This document shows positions 35,618 through 47,400 of a DNA stretch of 64,000 nt, piece after piece. Numbering within the stretch: position 1 is the first letter of the stretch; every line of letters starts with the position of its first letter. The position numbers and the translations under genes are program-made. The notes beneath the pieces were generated by a model, which saw only the letters and a program-made list of their open reading frames with translations, made no database searches and was not told the origin of the DNA. This DNA comes from Lytechinus variegatus (lineage: Eukaryota; Echinodermata; Echinoidea; Temnopleuroida; Toxopneustidae), in assembly GCF_018143015.1 (NCBI RefSeq), contig NC_054758.1, forward strand, positions 2,414,501-2,478,500. Reading direction: 5' to 3'.

Positions 35618-36560
35618 ATGTCTAGAGTAAAGACTAGATGCCAAGCTCTCTGGCCCGTATTCTGGAGTCAGGTTTAACTTAAACTCAGGTTTAAAGTTGT
35701 GGTTTGATTATGGATAGCCAATTGTTACACAAATCACTAACAGTAGAAATATCATATTTCAGCTCATTTGGCTCTCAAAATATTTATAATTGTCCAGGAA
35801 GTATGAATAGATTATTGTCTTCACCATTGAAGAATCAGGAAAGAGCACAGTAAATATAAGAAACATACAACTTAATAAAAAATCTGACACTGTTGGCTTC
35901 CAATAATTTTAGCACAGAGTTTGACAACCATGGGGTGTCACGCGCGTAAAACATTCCCCATAGACTTGTGTGTTAAAATTGCACTTTTGAAAAATTCAAA
36001 AAAAATAAATGTGAAATTAGAGGGTGGAATGTTTACTACCATTGGATAGGATATATATCTGGCATTCCATATCTGACCAGGAAAGGGTAGCGTAGCCAGC
36101 TCATTTTAAAAATAAATTGCCATTTATGAAGATAACTATGAATGGATCAAATTCATCGACTCAAACAGTAAAATAGCCCTAATTAGTCCGCCAGTCAAAA
36201 AAAATAGTTCCAAGTCACTTTTTTATCTTCCCAATTTGGGCGAAGGAAGTTCAGTAGCTACCATTTCTAGAATCAGTGTTAGATTTTGAATCATATTCAT
36301 ACAGTTTTGTCAATCAGCAACATCAAATTGATAAAAAATTCGAATGGGTTGGGTCGAACGAATATCTTGAGCCCTCCTGATGTAATTAGGCTCATGGCAC
36401 CATGGATCCTAAAGTTCCAGGAGGATCCATGGTTAAACCTGACTCAGAATACGTCTGTGTAAGATACCATCCACATTACAGTGAATCTAGTCTTTCTCTT
36501 TCAGACTCTGCATTGTGCACAATGCGAATTGCTGAAACCGTGGATCTGTGCCTATAGATG
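35618..36560. mobile_element. Three-level nested repeat
   Basis: The outer layer (35618-35648 and about 36463-36560) is the tail repeat also found at 12560 and 60121. It is split by an element (35652 to about 36456) whose ends (GGCCCGTATTCTGGAGTCAG at the left, CTGACTCAGAATACG at the right) match the MITE at 63304. That element is in turn interrupted at about 35910-36400 by a sequence matching, in reverse, the dispersed repeat at 1000-1240. Confidence 0.7.
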
Positions 36561-37045
36561 TTTTTTTGTCATTGTTATTTAGTATTATGGGGGGCAGAGC
36601 CCTCCCCTGAGTCCCCCATTCATGAATGCTACGTCAGTAGCTTTTTCTAATGTCGTCCATTCTGTTTTGAGTCAGTTTTGTCATGGTTGTTGGTGACTGG
36701 AGAAAGTGTGTTTTGCGCCAAATTTCTATACCACGGGATACTTCCTTCATATTGGCCTACATGTACATCAGTAAAACGATATAATTGGGTTATATCCTGC
36801 CATGCGAACGTTTGTTTTGTCTATACCTTTGCGGATTTCCCTGCCAAATTTTCTTCTACGAAAAGTGCAGAGCGATTGGAAAAGATGAAAGTGCAGTCAT
36901 TACGGCTTGCCTTTTTGGCCTTGGGCGAGAAAAGCGAGTCATTTTTAATTTCTTCAAATGTGATCATTGGAAGGGTCATTACACGCTTTTGAACCATTCT
37001 TCTATTCAATAAAATCAACATTTTCTCCTTATTTCATCTCGGTAT
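36561..37045. other. Intergenic DNA, no gene recognised
   Basis: A 104-codon + strand frame (36678-36992) shows no family motif and runs into a dispersed repeat. Confidence 0.45.
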
Positions 37046-37420
37046 TCAAAGCAAGATATTACGTAAGCTTGCCTTACATAGCAGGATGAAGAAATTGAAT
37101 AGACCAGGTGACTAGAATAGCACACCAATGAACACTTAATGAAGTATATTTGTTGCATTCCTACTTTGAATGAATAACTTAGCATGTTGCACAATGTACT
37201 TTGCACACTGTGAAATACCAGTCGTTCGTGGAAGCATTGGTTTTTTTTTTGTGGACGTAAATGAAAACGACAATTCAAAGGAATATATGAATAATCAAGA
37301 CATCAAAGTTGGTGCTTATCTCATTAGATTTTAAAGCACCATGTCACTTTAGTACAAATGACCTTCTTCTGATCATGCGTAGAATCTTTTGATCATGCGC
37401 AGAAAGGAACTACGAACTGG
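37046..37420 (-). mobile_element. Partial inverted copy of the 17897 MITE
   Basis: About 375 bp match the reverse complement of 17897-18282, with the terminal GGAACTACGAACTGGC retained at 37406-37421. The opposite terminal repeat is absent. Confidence 0.75.
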
Positions 37421-37727
37421 CTAGAATTAATGGTGAAAATAACGAGAAGGTGACAAGAAGGATGGTTTGTAATTTTTGCCGGAAATTAATCAGGAAGAAA
37501 AAAAATCAATTGAACAGACATGATATTAAAAAAAATAGAAACAGAATCCAGTCGTAACGTAGTTGCAATATTTAATAATGTCTTTCATCTTATATCTCAT
37601 ATCATGGAGACGACGTTAAATTCTCTAAACTGAGTCGAAATGAGCTGGATATTGTTGAAGGTCCATAATGGTGTTTTGGAAGAAAAAGTGTGAACATTTT
37701 TTTTCTTACACTTCTTTTACCAAAAGC

Positions 37728-38014
37728 TACACTGTTAGAAAATTTATCCTTAAACTAAAAGAAGTTCCTGCAGCAGAGTCTCGAGAACACCTGTAATCTT
37801 ACCAGATTGCGTAATCTTACAGGAAATTGGTATTTGGTGTGTAATCTTACAAATTTCCTTAAATAAAACACTCTTTCCCCCCTTTTCTAACAGACCTGTT
37901 CTGTTAAATTGCAGAAAAATTCCTGTTTCATGAATTTAAAGAATGATTCTGGTATTGCTTTCTGCAAAATCTTCTTTTATTTTTCTGTAAAATCAGGGTT
38001 TTTTTAACAGTGTA
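37728..38014. mobile_element. MITE-like element with ACACTGTTA ends
   Basis: TACACTGTTAGAAAATTTAT at the left is mirrored by GGTTTTTTTAACAGTGTA at the right; beyond the first ten bases the ends diverge. Confidence 0.55.
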
Positions 38015-38238
38015 ATTTTATGATGATTTTTTACAGTATAATACAGTAATACAATTTTTCCCTAATTCCCTTTCACCTTGTTCTCCATTTTGTTATGTGT
38101 TAATTTATCTACCTTTTTTTTGGGGGGGGGGTTGTGGGGAGGGGACGCCTCAAGCCCCCTTCCCTATCTTTATGGCAGTGCTGACATGTACTTAATTGTA
38201 ATCCACAGAACGAGGTGTAAATCCACGTGATCATCACC

Positions 38239-38450
38239 ATGGCGACGGCATCTGCAGAGCTGGAGCTCGAACAGAAGGAACCACTGAACGAAGGAGGGCG
38301 CCCCAGCGCTGGGGACGGAAAGGGCGACTCTGACGTTTCAAAAGACAATGAAATATCGATGCAAGAATTCCGAGGTAAAATGGCCACAGAAGGTACCAAT
38401 GGAAAGACACAAACCGATGCGGAGGCAGGCGATTCATCGCATAAAACAGG
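38239..38450 (+). CDS. GGT alternative first exon A
   Basis: ATG in good context (ATCACCATGG) followed by 70 codons and two bases, then a GTAATT donor. It encodes an acidic and polar tail (start MATASAELELEQKEPLNEGG) with no signal peptide, as expected for the cytoplasmic end of a type II membrane protein. An AG at the end of AATCCACAG, 34 bases upstream of the ATG, may be a 3' splice site, so a 5'UTR exon may lie further upstream. It splices in phase to 46367, completing a Gly codon. Confidence 0.65.
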
Positions 38451-41400
38451 GTAATTATCTCCCCCTCTGATAGTTTCCTTATTTTGGTTTTCATCCCCCG
38501 GCTTCGGGGGGGGGGGGGCAGTCAGATGTATTGCTGTGCACACGCGTGACCAAGGAATTTCCAAACACCCCCTCAACCAGTTATTCTCTATGTGCAAAAT
38601 AACCCCCTAAACAAGTTTTGGCCGGCGGCGAGAGGGGGTGGGGGGGGGGGGGCACACTTGGACCATTGACATTGTCTTTATTCACAATGATCGCACCCCC
38701 CATCCATCCAAGGGGTGTGGTCTCGGGTCATAACCCAGTGACCCCACCCACCCTGGATCCGCCTCTGTATATGCATAGGGCCTATATAATTTCTTATCCC
38801 ACACGTCATGTTGGCTTTGATTAAAGCAGACAAATGACAGTCTGATGAGAATCCGTTAAAAACAGACTTGCGTCTAGCAAACACCATTTCGCCAAGTTAT
38901 CATTAATAAAATGGATTCTATCACTGTTTTCTGTTAGATAATTTATTGAAATATGCATGGAATCAGTGGTGCGAATAAGGTATCAGTAACAAAGTAATCG
39001 TAGACGAGGATAAAGACAGTTTGCTTGTGAGATATATGTTGTTAAGGCCTGGTCACACCGCCCGAGCGCTGCTGGAGCGGTCGTGGAGCGGTGGGGAGAG
39101 AGGGTCGAATTTCGCTCACAAAATTGGGGAAAATCGAAAAAAAAATCGAAAATGGTGAACGTTAGCCGCGAGCGGTGATGATTTTTCCTCTCCGCTCCAC
39201 GACCGCTCCAACAACGCTCGGGCGGTGTGCCCATGCCTTTAGTGATGAACCGATGAAGGCGTCGTGGTCTATAGTGGTTAGGAATCTCGTCTTTTTAAAA
39301 AAAGGGACGTAAGTTCGACTCCCAGCCATGGCGTGTTTTACTTCAGCAAGAAATTTACCTACATTTTGCTGCACTCAACCCAGATGAGGTAAATGGATGC
39401 CCAGTAGGAACAGATTACTCGAATGCTTTAGTGTCTACAATGACAGTTCAGCTGGAGCCTGAGTAAAAATAGTAGCGCTTTGTTTACTCAGGCAAAACCC
39501 TTAATAAATCCAGCTATTATTACCACTATTATTATTATTATTACTATTATTATTATGATTATTATGATTATTATTATTATTATTATTATCATCATCATCA
39601 TCATTATTGTCATTGTTGTTATTATTATTTGACTACTACAAAACTATGCAATTCTCGTTGATGCCTTTGAACACTGAAATTTGAGTCCTATGAATACGTC
39701 AGAGTTGACCATGTATTGTGTCAAAGATTCACACACCATTTGCATCAAATCTTTTGAAACTCGCTGAAGCGAGAGTTATTCACGATATCGCGTTGAAAGA
39801 AGATATGCTGGTTTAAGGATTGGCCTATTCTTCATAATAATAGTCAGCTACAGATTTATTTCATTGATCAACCTTGCACAATGTTGGTAGCCTACCAGGT
39901 GAATTAGATCATATGCAGTTTGGAGGTCCTTATCATTGAAATGTAATATCGCTATTCGGCATCAGATCCTACAAATTAGAGCATTTCATGGGTCCTTTTG
40001 TCTGGGGACAATAGTGACTCTTCTGTGCAGGGGCATGGTCCCATGCGTTTGTTTGTTTGTAGTTGATGCTGGATATGCGCTAATCTCATATAATAGTAAT
40101 AGGCATAGGTTTGAGAGCGGACCTAAACTACTGACAATACAATTAATGAGCAAGAATGATATTTCCTTTTCTCAACGGAATGAGATTAATCTGGATGTCA
40201 ACTCTTTGACGTCTTCCCCAAAACTATTTGGATACCACCGAGAGTAGAGAAAAATGTATTACTTTTAAAGCTGATTTGACAAAGATCGTTCAGTTTTCGT
40301 GAAAAGTATCTTTGGAGATCGTGCAACGGCCTTGCGGTAGTTCGGTAAGTGTCTATCTCGTATTGCTCCCCAAATCTGGATACAAGCAATAATCAGACGA
40401 GGGGCCCGTTGCAAAAAGAGTTGCGTTTAAACGCAAGTCAAAAAATCAATCGCAAGTCCCAAATGAGCGCTGTTGATTGGTTGAAAAACAAGTTGCGCGT
40501 GATTTTTAGAGTTGCAATTGATTGCAACTCTTTCTGCAACGTGCCCGAGGAGAGGTAGTCAGATATATTCCTGGAAGATCTCACAGTGGCGGCACCAGAA
40601 TAATAAAACTAGGGGGGGGGGCACAGCCAGACACAAATTGTTTTTGCCTTTTACCATGTTTACACAAAATCGAGAGCGAAGCACGAGCTTAATCTGTTAA
40701 TATATGTGATGATGATGATGATCATGATGCACAGCATTTATATAGCGCCCTATAACAGACGTTCAAAGGCGCATTTTTGAAGGAGCCAGCCAATCTGGGT
40801 CGCTTAGACATGTTAGAAGGGCGCGCACATAGAACTGTGACCTGCAGGGGTCCGTTGCAGAAAGAGTTGCCTTTAAACGCAAGTCAAAAAATCAAACGCA
40901 AGTCCCAAATGCGCGCTGTTGATTGGTTGAAAATCAAGTTGCACATGATTTTTAGAGTTGCGATTGATTGTAACTCTTTCTGCAACGGGACCCAGGTCTC
41001 TCCTCCCTATATACAAGTAACTGGTTGGGGGAAATGCAGGTGGATCACTACACTGGGGGTTCCCCCTTCTCTTATTCGTATAGTGCAATGAACGTGCAAA
41101 GGTGGTGACTCTCTTCTACACGGGGCCTCCATTTAACGTCCTATCCGAGGCACGGAGTGTTTTCCACTGTAACATTGCATGCATCTATGGATCAGGGGAG
41201 AGACGTTTACACACAATGAACTGGCTTCAGTCATCTGTCTTGGGTGGACTCGAACCCACGATCTTTGGTTCGACGGGCAGAGACTACCGACTGAGACAAC
41301 TTCGCTCTCATAATTATATGCCCTATTCTGAACAAAAAATTAGCTGAACATTTTTAATATCCTGAGATAATAACTGGACGTTCTGTTGCTCTTTTGTAAT

Positions 41401-44400
41401 AATTAACAGGATGGGTGTCTAACTAAACAATTGATACGAGCGCGTAGCGCGAGCTAAAGATTTTCTATAGATCTAGAAATTATGAACACACATGATGCAT
41501 ACGTCGCTAAAGCGGAGAATGAAAAATCTCTAATCGTGGGAAGCATATTGACTTGAACACTGAATTTTTGAATGTTATAGACCCATGTTATCCTATTGAA
41601 CAGATCAGTTCTTCAGCCAACAGCCACTGCGAGCGCGAAGAGTGATAGAAATTTTAGATTTTATTTAAATTACTGAAATATTCAGTTAGCCACTAATTGT
41701 TGTGAGCAATCAGTGAATGGTTGGGAAATTTTTCAAATTTGAAGATTGAAAATGCTATTCCAGAAATTTACTTAATTGCCTTGAAAGAAGGCTTATGACA
41801 ACACTTACTATTACCATGGATAGTTAAAGTAAAAGACATTTTGGATAGATGTGGCATGTCTAACTTGTGGAGTGCTGAGAATATGGTCTTGGACGTTGAG
41901 TGGGTTAAGTCAACTGTGAGTCTCAGATTGGATGATATTGCCAAACAGGAATGGAAAACTGAAATTAATAGATTTTGCAGATAGGATTGAACTCTGTAAA
42001 TATCGTTGTGGAAATCATAGATTGCCTGTTGCCAATGGTCGTTACTTGCCTAATCAAGGTTTGCAATCTTGTACTTTATGTGACTCGCATGAGCCGGGTG
42101 ACGAGTTTCATTTTGTGTTAAATTGTCCTGTTTTTAAAAATGAAAGGAAAGCTTTAATTAGAGGGTATTATTCTGTTAGACGAAATGTGATTAAAATGCA
42201 CAAGATGTTTAATATGAGAAATACAAAAGACTTGAAAAATTTGTCAAGGTTTTGTAAATTCATTATGACAAAATTTTCAAAATCATCTTAAATGTAGTTG
42301 CTGTTTTGGTTACTTTCTCGTATTAGGGCATGATTCCAGATTTTGTTGAATTGCGCCCACACATGCTCAGTGGAGTGTGTCTTGTATTGTACATATGTTT
42401 GTTATCATGTTTGATTTTTTTTTCTTTCTTTTTCTTTCTTTTTTATTTTTGTTACCATTGTATTTTTCCCATGCCTTTTATTGCCATTGTTATTGCGACG
42501 CCCGAGTTACGCGGTTTCGAATTTACGCAACATTTTGTAAACATATCAGACCCGAAGTTGCTCAAAAACGCAGTTCTGTTTACAAAGTCAACGCCATTGT
42601 GTTTTTAACTGATATAAACTCATAAGACTTGAAAACCCCCCAAATAATGTACATAGGAAATTAATTATGTTAGTTCACGTCTTGGTTTGCATCGCTCAAG
42701 ATGATAAAACAATGTTTCTGCCTCTAAAAACACACTGTACAGTGGTGTTTATATATAGTGGAATTGCTAATGCTATTTTTTGATGAAAATATCATTACTT
42801 ATATTAATAAGAAACATCTACAAAAAAAGAAACTCGCGAAATATAATTATTTCCTTTGTAGTTTATTGTTTTTTTTAATTGATATGGAGCTGGTCATCTC
42901 TGTGATCTGAAACGTTACCATTCTATAGTCCACGACTATAACTATGCATTTTTTTCAATTTTCCAAATTTCTGGGGGGGGGGCAACGATCTTTAAAAGGG
43001 GGAAGCCCCATGCCCCCCCCCCTCGGTAACGGTACCGCCACTCATTGGCGGTGACTTTATTTCACAAATCCAGGAACGCTCCAGCAAAGTTCTGGCGGTG
43101 TGACTCGGCCTTAATGGTCACACCGCCCGAGCGTTGGTGGAGTGGTAGGGAGAGAGGGTCGAATTTCGCTGACAAAATTGGGGAAAAAATCGAAAAAAAA
43201 ATCGAAGTCAAAAATGGTGAACGGTAGCGAGCGGTGATGATTTTTTTTTCTCTCCGCTCCACGACCGCTCCAACAACGCTCGGGCGGTGTGGCCTTAAAG
43301 GAATTGCGGGTTTGATGATAATAATAGGTGCATCCATGTAGCGCCTCATACTTTGTGCTTCTAAGTCTAAGACTTGACATGCTATTATTAATACCTTAGT
43401 CATTACTTCCATCGCTGTTCCACGTATAAAGTTCACTATCTTCACTCCCTGGGGAACATGCTATCCAGGCAACCCCCCCCCCGAGCACGAGTAATAAACT
43501 ATTGAAGTTCACATCCTACCGTGAAGCTATTAAAGGACAAGTTCACCCCAACAAAAACGTTGATTTGAATAAAAAGAGAAAATTCCAAATAGCTTATCGC
43601 TTAAACATTCATCAAAATCGGGTTTAAATAAGAAATTTATGACAATTTAAAGTATATGCAAAATAATAAGGGGACTGATGACGTCACTATTCACTAATTC
43701 TTTGGTATTTCATCATATGAAATATTCTCATTGTCATGTGAAACGAAGTCTTATTCCTTACTGAATATGTGCTATTAAAATTCATTTCTCAAAGAATTTA
43801 AACACTTTCTTTTGAAGTAAAACCCATTATTTTTGCATCATAGAAAAAGTAAATGTTACTTTTTGAAACCTATATCATGTTTAAGCGGAGATCTTCAGTT
43901 TATCCTATTAAATCTTTAAAAAAATCATTTGGGTATTTTTTGCATGAAAATTATCACTTTGTACCATGTTTTAGGTCAACAATTTCACCTATATTACAAA
44001 ATCCTTTTAAAAATCTAGACACGTGATTGAAAGAATGATTTTTCTTCTTTATGTATATACTAAATCCATGACATTTTGTCAATATTTAGAGCAGCAATGG
44101 TCGAATACAAAGAGGTGTTTTCTTCCGCACCAACCTTATCAATGCAAAAACCCTCTAGACATGAATATTAGATAAATTGATAAAAGAGGTTATTTTTGCG
44201 GACTTGCCGACTGACTATAAGGCTTTTCAATTTATTCTAGCCTGTTCGGCTCACTGAGCGTTGTCCTCAAAGTATTGCAAATCTGCTTTGAAAATGTTCA
44301 GTGACTGTCTAGACGAGCTTCTCAAACTTGGATCCAACAAGATTTATCACGTTTGATTTAGAGAATACAATGCTCATTCCTCAATCAACCTTAACATATG

Positions 44401-47400
44401 AGTTTAGTCTTCCAGCTGAAATGGCTCAATGTTTTTCTTTTCATTGTTTGGCTATACGTTTTTGTAGGGGAACTTGAAAGGTTTATTTCATTCAACTGTT
44501 CAAGGACTAACCAATCGAAAATTATGATCTGTAAAACACAAATACACTCTCTCATCATTCATATGTGATTACGAGATTTTACATTTTTGGTGCTGTGATG
44601 TCAAACGTCCTTTTGAGGAGTTCACACTCTTGTGACAGGGGCTTAATCTTGTTTCTAGTTTATCACGGAGCCCATGGCATCTATTAGAAAGCGATCCCAG
44701 AGAGCCGGCCAGGAGAACGGGGCCAAATGTGTTCGTAGGGAGTCTTCGAATTCCCATGGGAGAGGGTTTTTGTTATTTAATGGGATTTATACAGAATCGA
44801 CCATTCCATCATTACTGAGAACTAAAACTGACGAACATGGCAACAACGGAGAAAGGTAGGAGAATAGAGATATATGTACTCTAGAGTGTGTTCTAACAAC
44901 TAAAAACGCATCATTTTACTTTGGAAAGCCCTCCCCCGTGGAGGGGTGGGGGCACTTACATTGTTGGTATAGGGACGTGCGTGCCCCTTTGATTACCCCC
45001 CCCCCCCCTCTTGAGACTAAATTGTTCAGCTCTCTAGATTCTTCGAATGATAAAAGTTCCGTTCAGAGGCCGCCCCGCTCGCAAGACTCCCGTTACGAAA
45101 CATCTTAGTTCCCCATATCCCAACCCCAAATAACCTGATTTCGTTTTTACACACGTTACATTACTACTACTCGGAAATTCTCATAGCACCTGAGTTAGTA
45201 ATGACACTATCAAGTGGATAGATTCGTTTTTATCATTTTTATAAATGCAAGTAATCGCATAGGGTGAAACGTAAGACAAGTGTGATGTAACATCAGGCGT
45301 CCCGCAAGGGACGGTCGTCGGACCTCTCCTGTTCCTCGCATACATTATATCAACGATAATCCTTCAGGGATGTACTCCAACATTCGGTTTTTGGCAGATG
45401 ACTGTAATGTATTAATATACATAATAATAGGGACACAGAAATCTTGCAAGGTGATCTTAACAAATTAAGTACATAGGGAAAGAATTGGCAGATTCAATGC
45501 CTCTGAATACTTCCAATTGAGTATCACACATAAGAGAAAAAGTAATCTAAGTCAACAATGGGCTCAGTAATGTCTGATTAGAAGAAGTGCACCATTATCC
45601 CTATCTCGGTGTGGAGTTATCTTGGGACCTATTTTGGAAAACTCATATTGACTATATCTCATCAGAGGCCAATAAGATTTTTGGACTTTAAAGAGAAAAC
45701 TGCACCCTTGCAGCACTCGTAAAAGGACATTGTATACAAATCTCTAATACGACCAAGGCTGGAATACTCGCAGCAGTTCGTGATCCACAACACAAATCAG
45801 ATCAGGACAACCTAGAATGGGTTCAACATAGGGCAGCTAGATTCACTTTGAAGGATTACAGCAGGGAATCTAGTGTCACCGAGATGCTACAAAATCTAAA
45901 GTGGGACACACTGAAAGTCCGCAGAAGTAAGGCTAGACTGACAACCTTGTACAAGACACACATGGATTTGTACCCTCCAACATATCAGCCCACCTTCAAT
46001 CTCAAAACCCAACCAGCTGTAGATATCAAACAAGACAAAAGGGAACTCTTAAATACAACGTTATAAGATCAAATAAAGACTGCTATCGACACCCCCTGTA
46101 CCCCAGAGTAGAATCTTCTTGGCGAGGATGCTGGAAACTCCAAAGACATAGGAGTATTCAAACTCAAACTTGAAAATATGGATATCAACACCTTGTCTCA
46201 AAAGCACATTACAAAAATTAACTGTGTTTAGCACTTGACCCAAACTTAAGCGACAACCAGATTGGTGATTGTACAGTTGAAGGTCAACGGACAGATACAG
46301 ATTATATTAATTTTCTCTATTCCTCCCACGTCCCTATCTTTCCTTAATTTTTCTTTCAAATTGCAGATTCGGAGGTTCGTGGAAATGCTGTATTATACTC
46401 ACGGTAGGACTACTAGTAGCGATTGTTTTTACGATCGTCGTGGCAGTGCTTAGTAGTCAAAACGCCCATCATAAACAGGGCATGCCGTCAGAGGGCGCTT
46501 CAGACCCGTTGTCCAGTGTGTACCAACATGCAGCTGTTGTGACGGACACAGAGATATGTTCAATCATGGGGAAGTAAGTAGCGAAGTTCTGTATATTATT
46601 TATTATACAACTCCCAAGAATGTTCTGTTATCTGATTGGTCCAAACCGGATCACATGATATTCAGCGAATTGCACTATGGCATCCAAAATGTACCATCCT
46701 GCACTCTGACGTCATACCAAATGTACTATCCTGAATTCTGACGTCAGAGTGCGGGATGGTGCAAGGTCAGCTTTATGAAGACTCCAACAGAACAACTATT
46801 TTTTAAGCATACAAATGAAAGCCTGCCTTCATTCTATACGTATGTCATTCTTTTTGTCATTTTTGGGGTATGAATCCGTTTTATCATTTGGTTTTTTTTA
46901 TATGAATTATGAGCGCTTTGGGCCATTTAGGAAAAGCGCGTTATGACTATAGGGTATTAACACACAACGCTGTACAAGACAGTTTTCTATAAGAAAAAAA
47001 AACATACCTCTGCTTGCATGGCCTTTGATATTTGATGATGTTGCATTTTCAGAGGTTCCTTAATTATATCCCGTCAATAATTCCTGTATGACTTCACTAA
47101 GGGGCCCCTTTTAATGAACGTGCCATCACGGTGTCATCTATATCATGTATATGGAAAGCCAAGCTGGTAATAAATGCAGACACGTGGATTTTGGACGTAA
47201 AAATATTGTCGAATATAGAGTTGAATATTGTCTAGCTTGGCTTTCCATAGTGACGGCGTCTGTGGTTATTCATCTTTTGTTTATTTCACCATGTAAAATT
47301 TAAATTTCACATTAAGAATACCCATATTAAGAAAAAAGTATATATCTATAAACAAAAGATAATTGAAGTGCAGAATCCCTTGCGTAACACAATTAGTAAA

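Larger units (their letters stand above)
38451..44673. other. Intron between alternative GGT first exons
   Basis: Filled with repeats: MITEs at 39044, 40401, 40847 and 43109, SINEs at 39254 and 40704, an (ATT)n tract at about 39523-39625, a LINE fragment at 41817, and a truncated TTAA-type element at 43530. The stretch 43800-44673 shows nothing recognisable. Confidence 0.6.

Noticed and set aside
38109..38597. 162-codon - strand frame opposite GGT exon A
   Set aside because: Shadow of the + strand exon plus flanking G/C homopolymers.
39254..39330. Functional tRNA gene
   Set aside because: The anticodon region is an A/T run and the stems are broken; a SINE tail follows.
44640..44855. Exon B as an internal exon following exon A
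   Set aside because: The in-phase reading from exon A through the acceptor before 44674 meets a stop, while direct joining of each to 46367 is clean.
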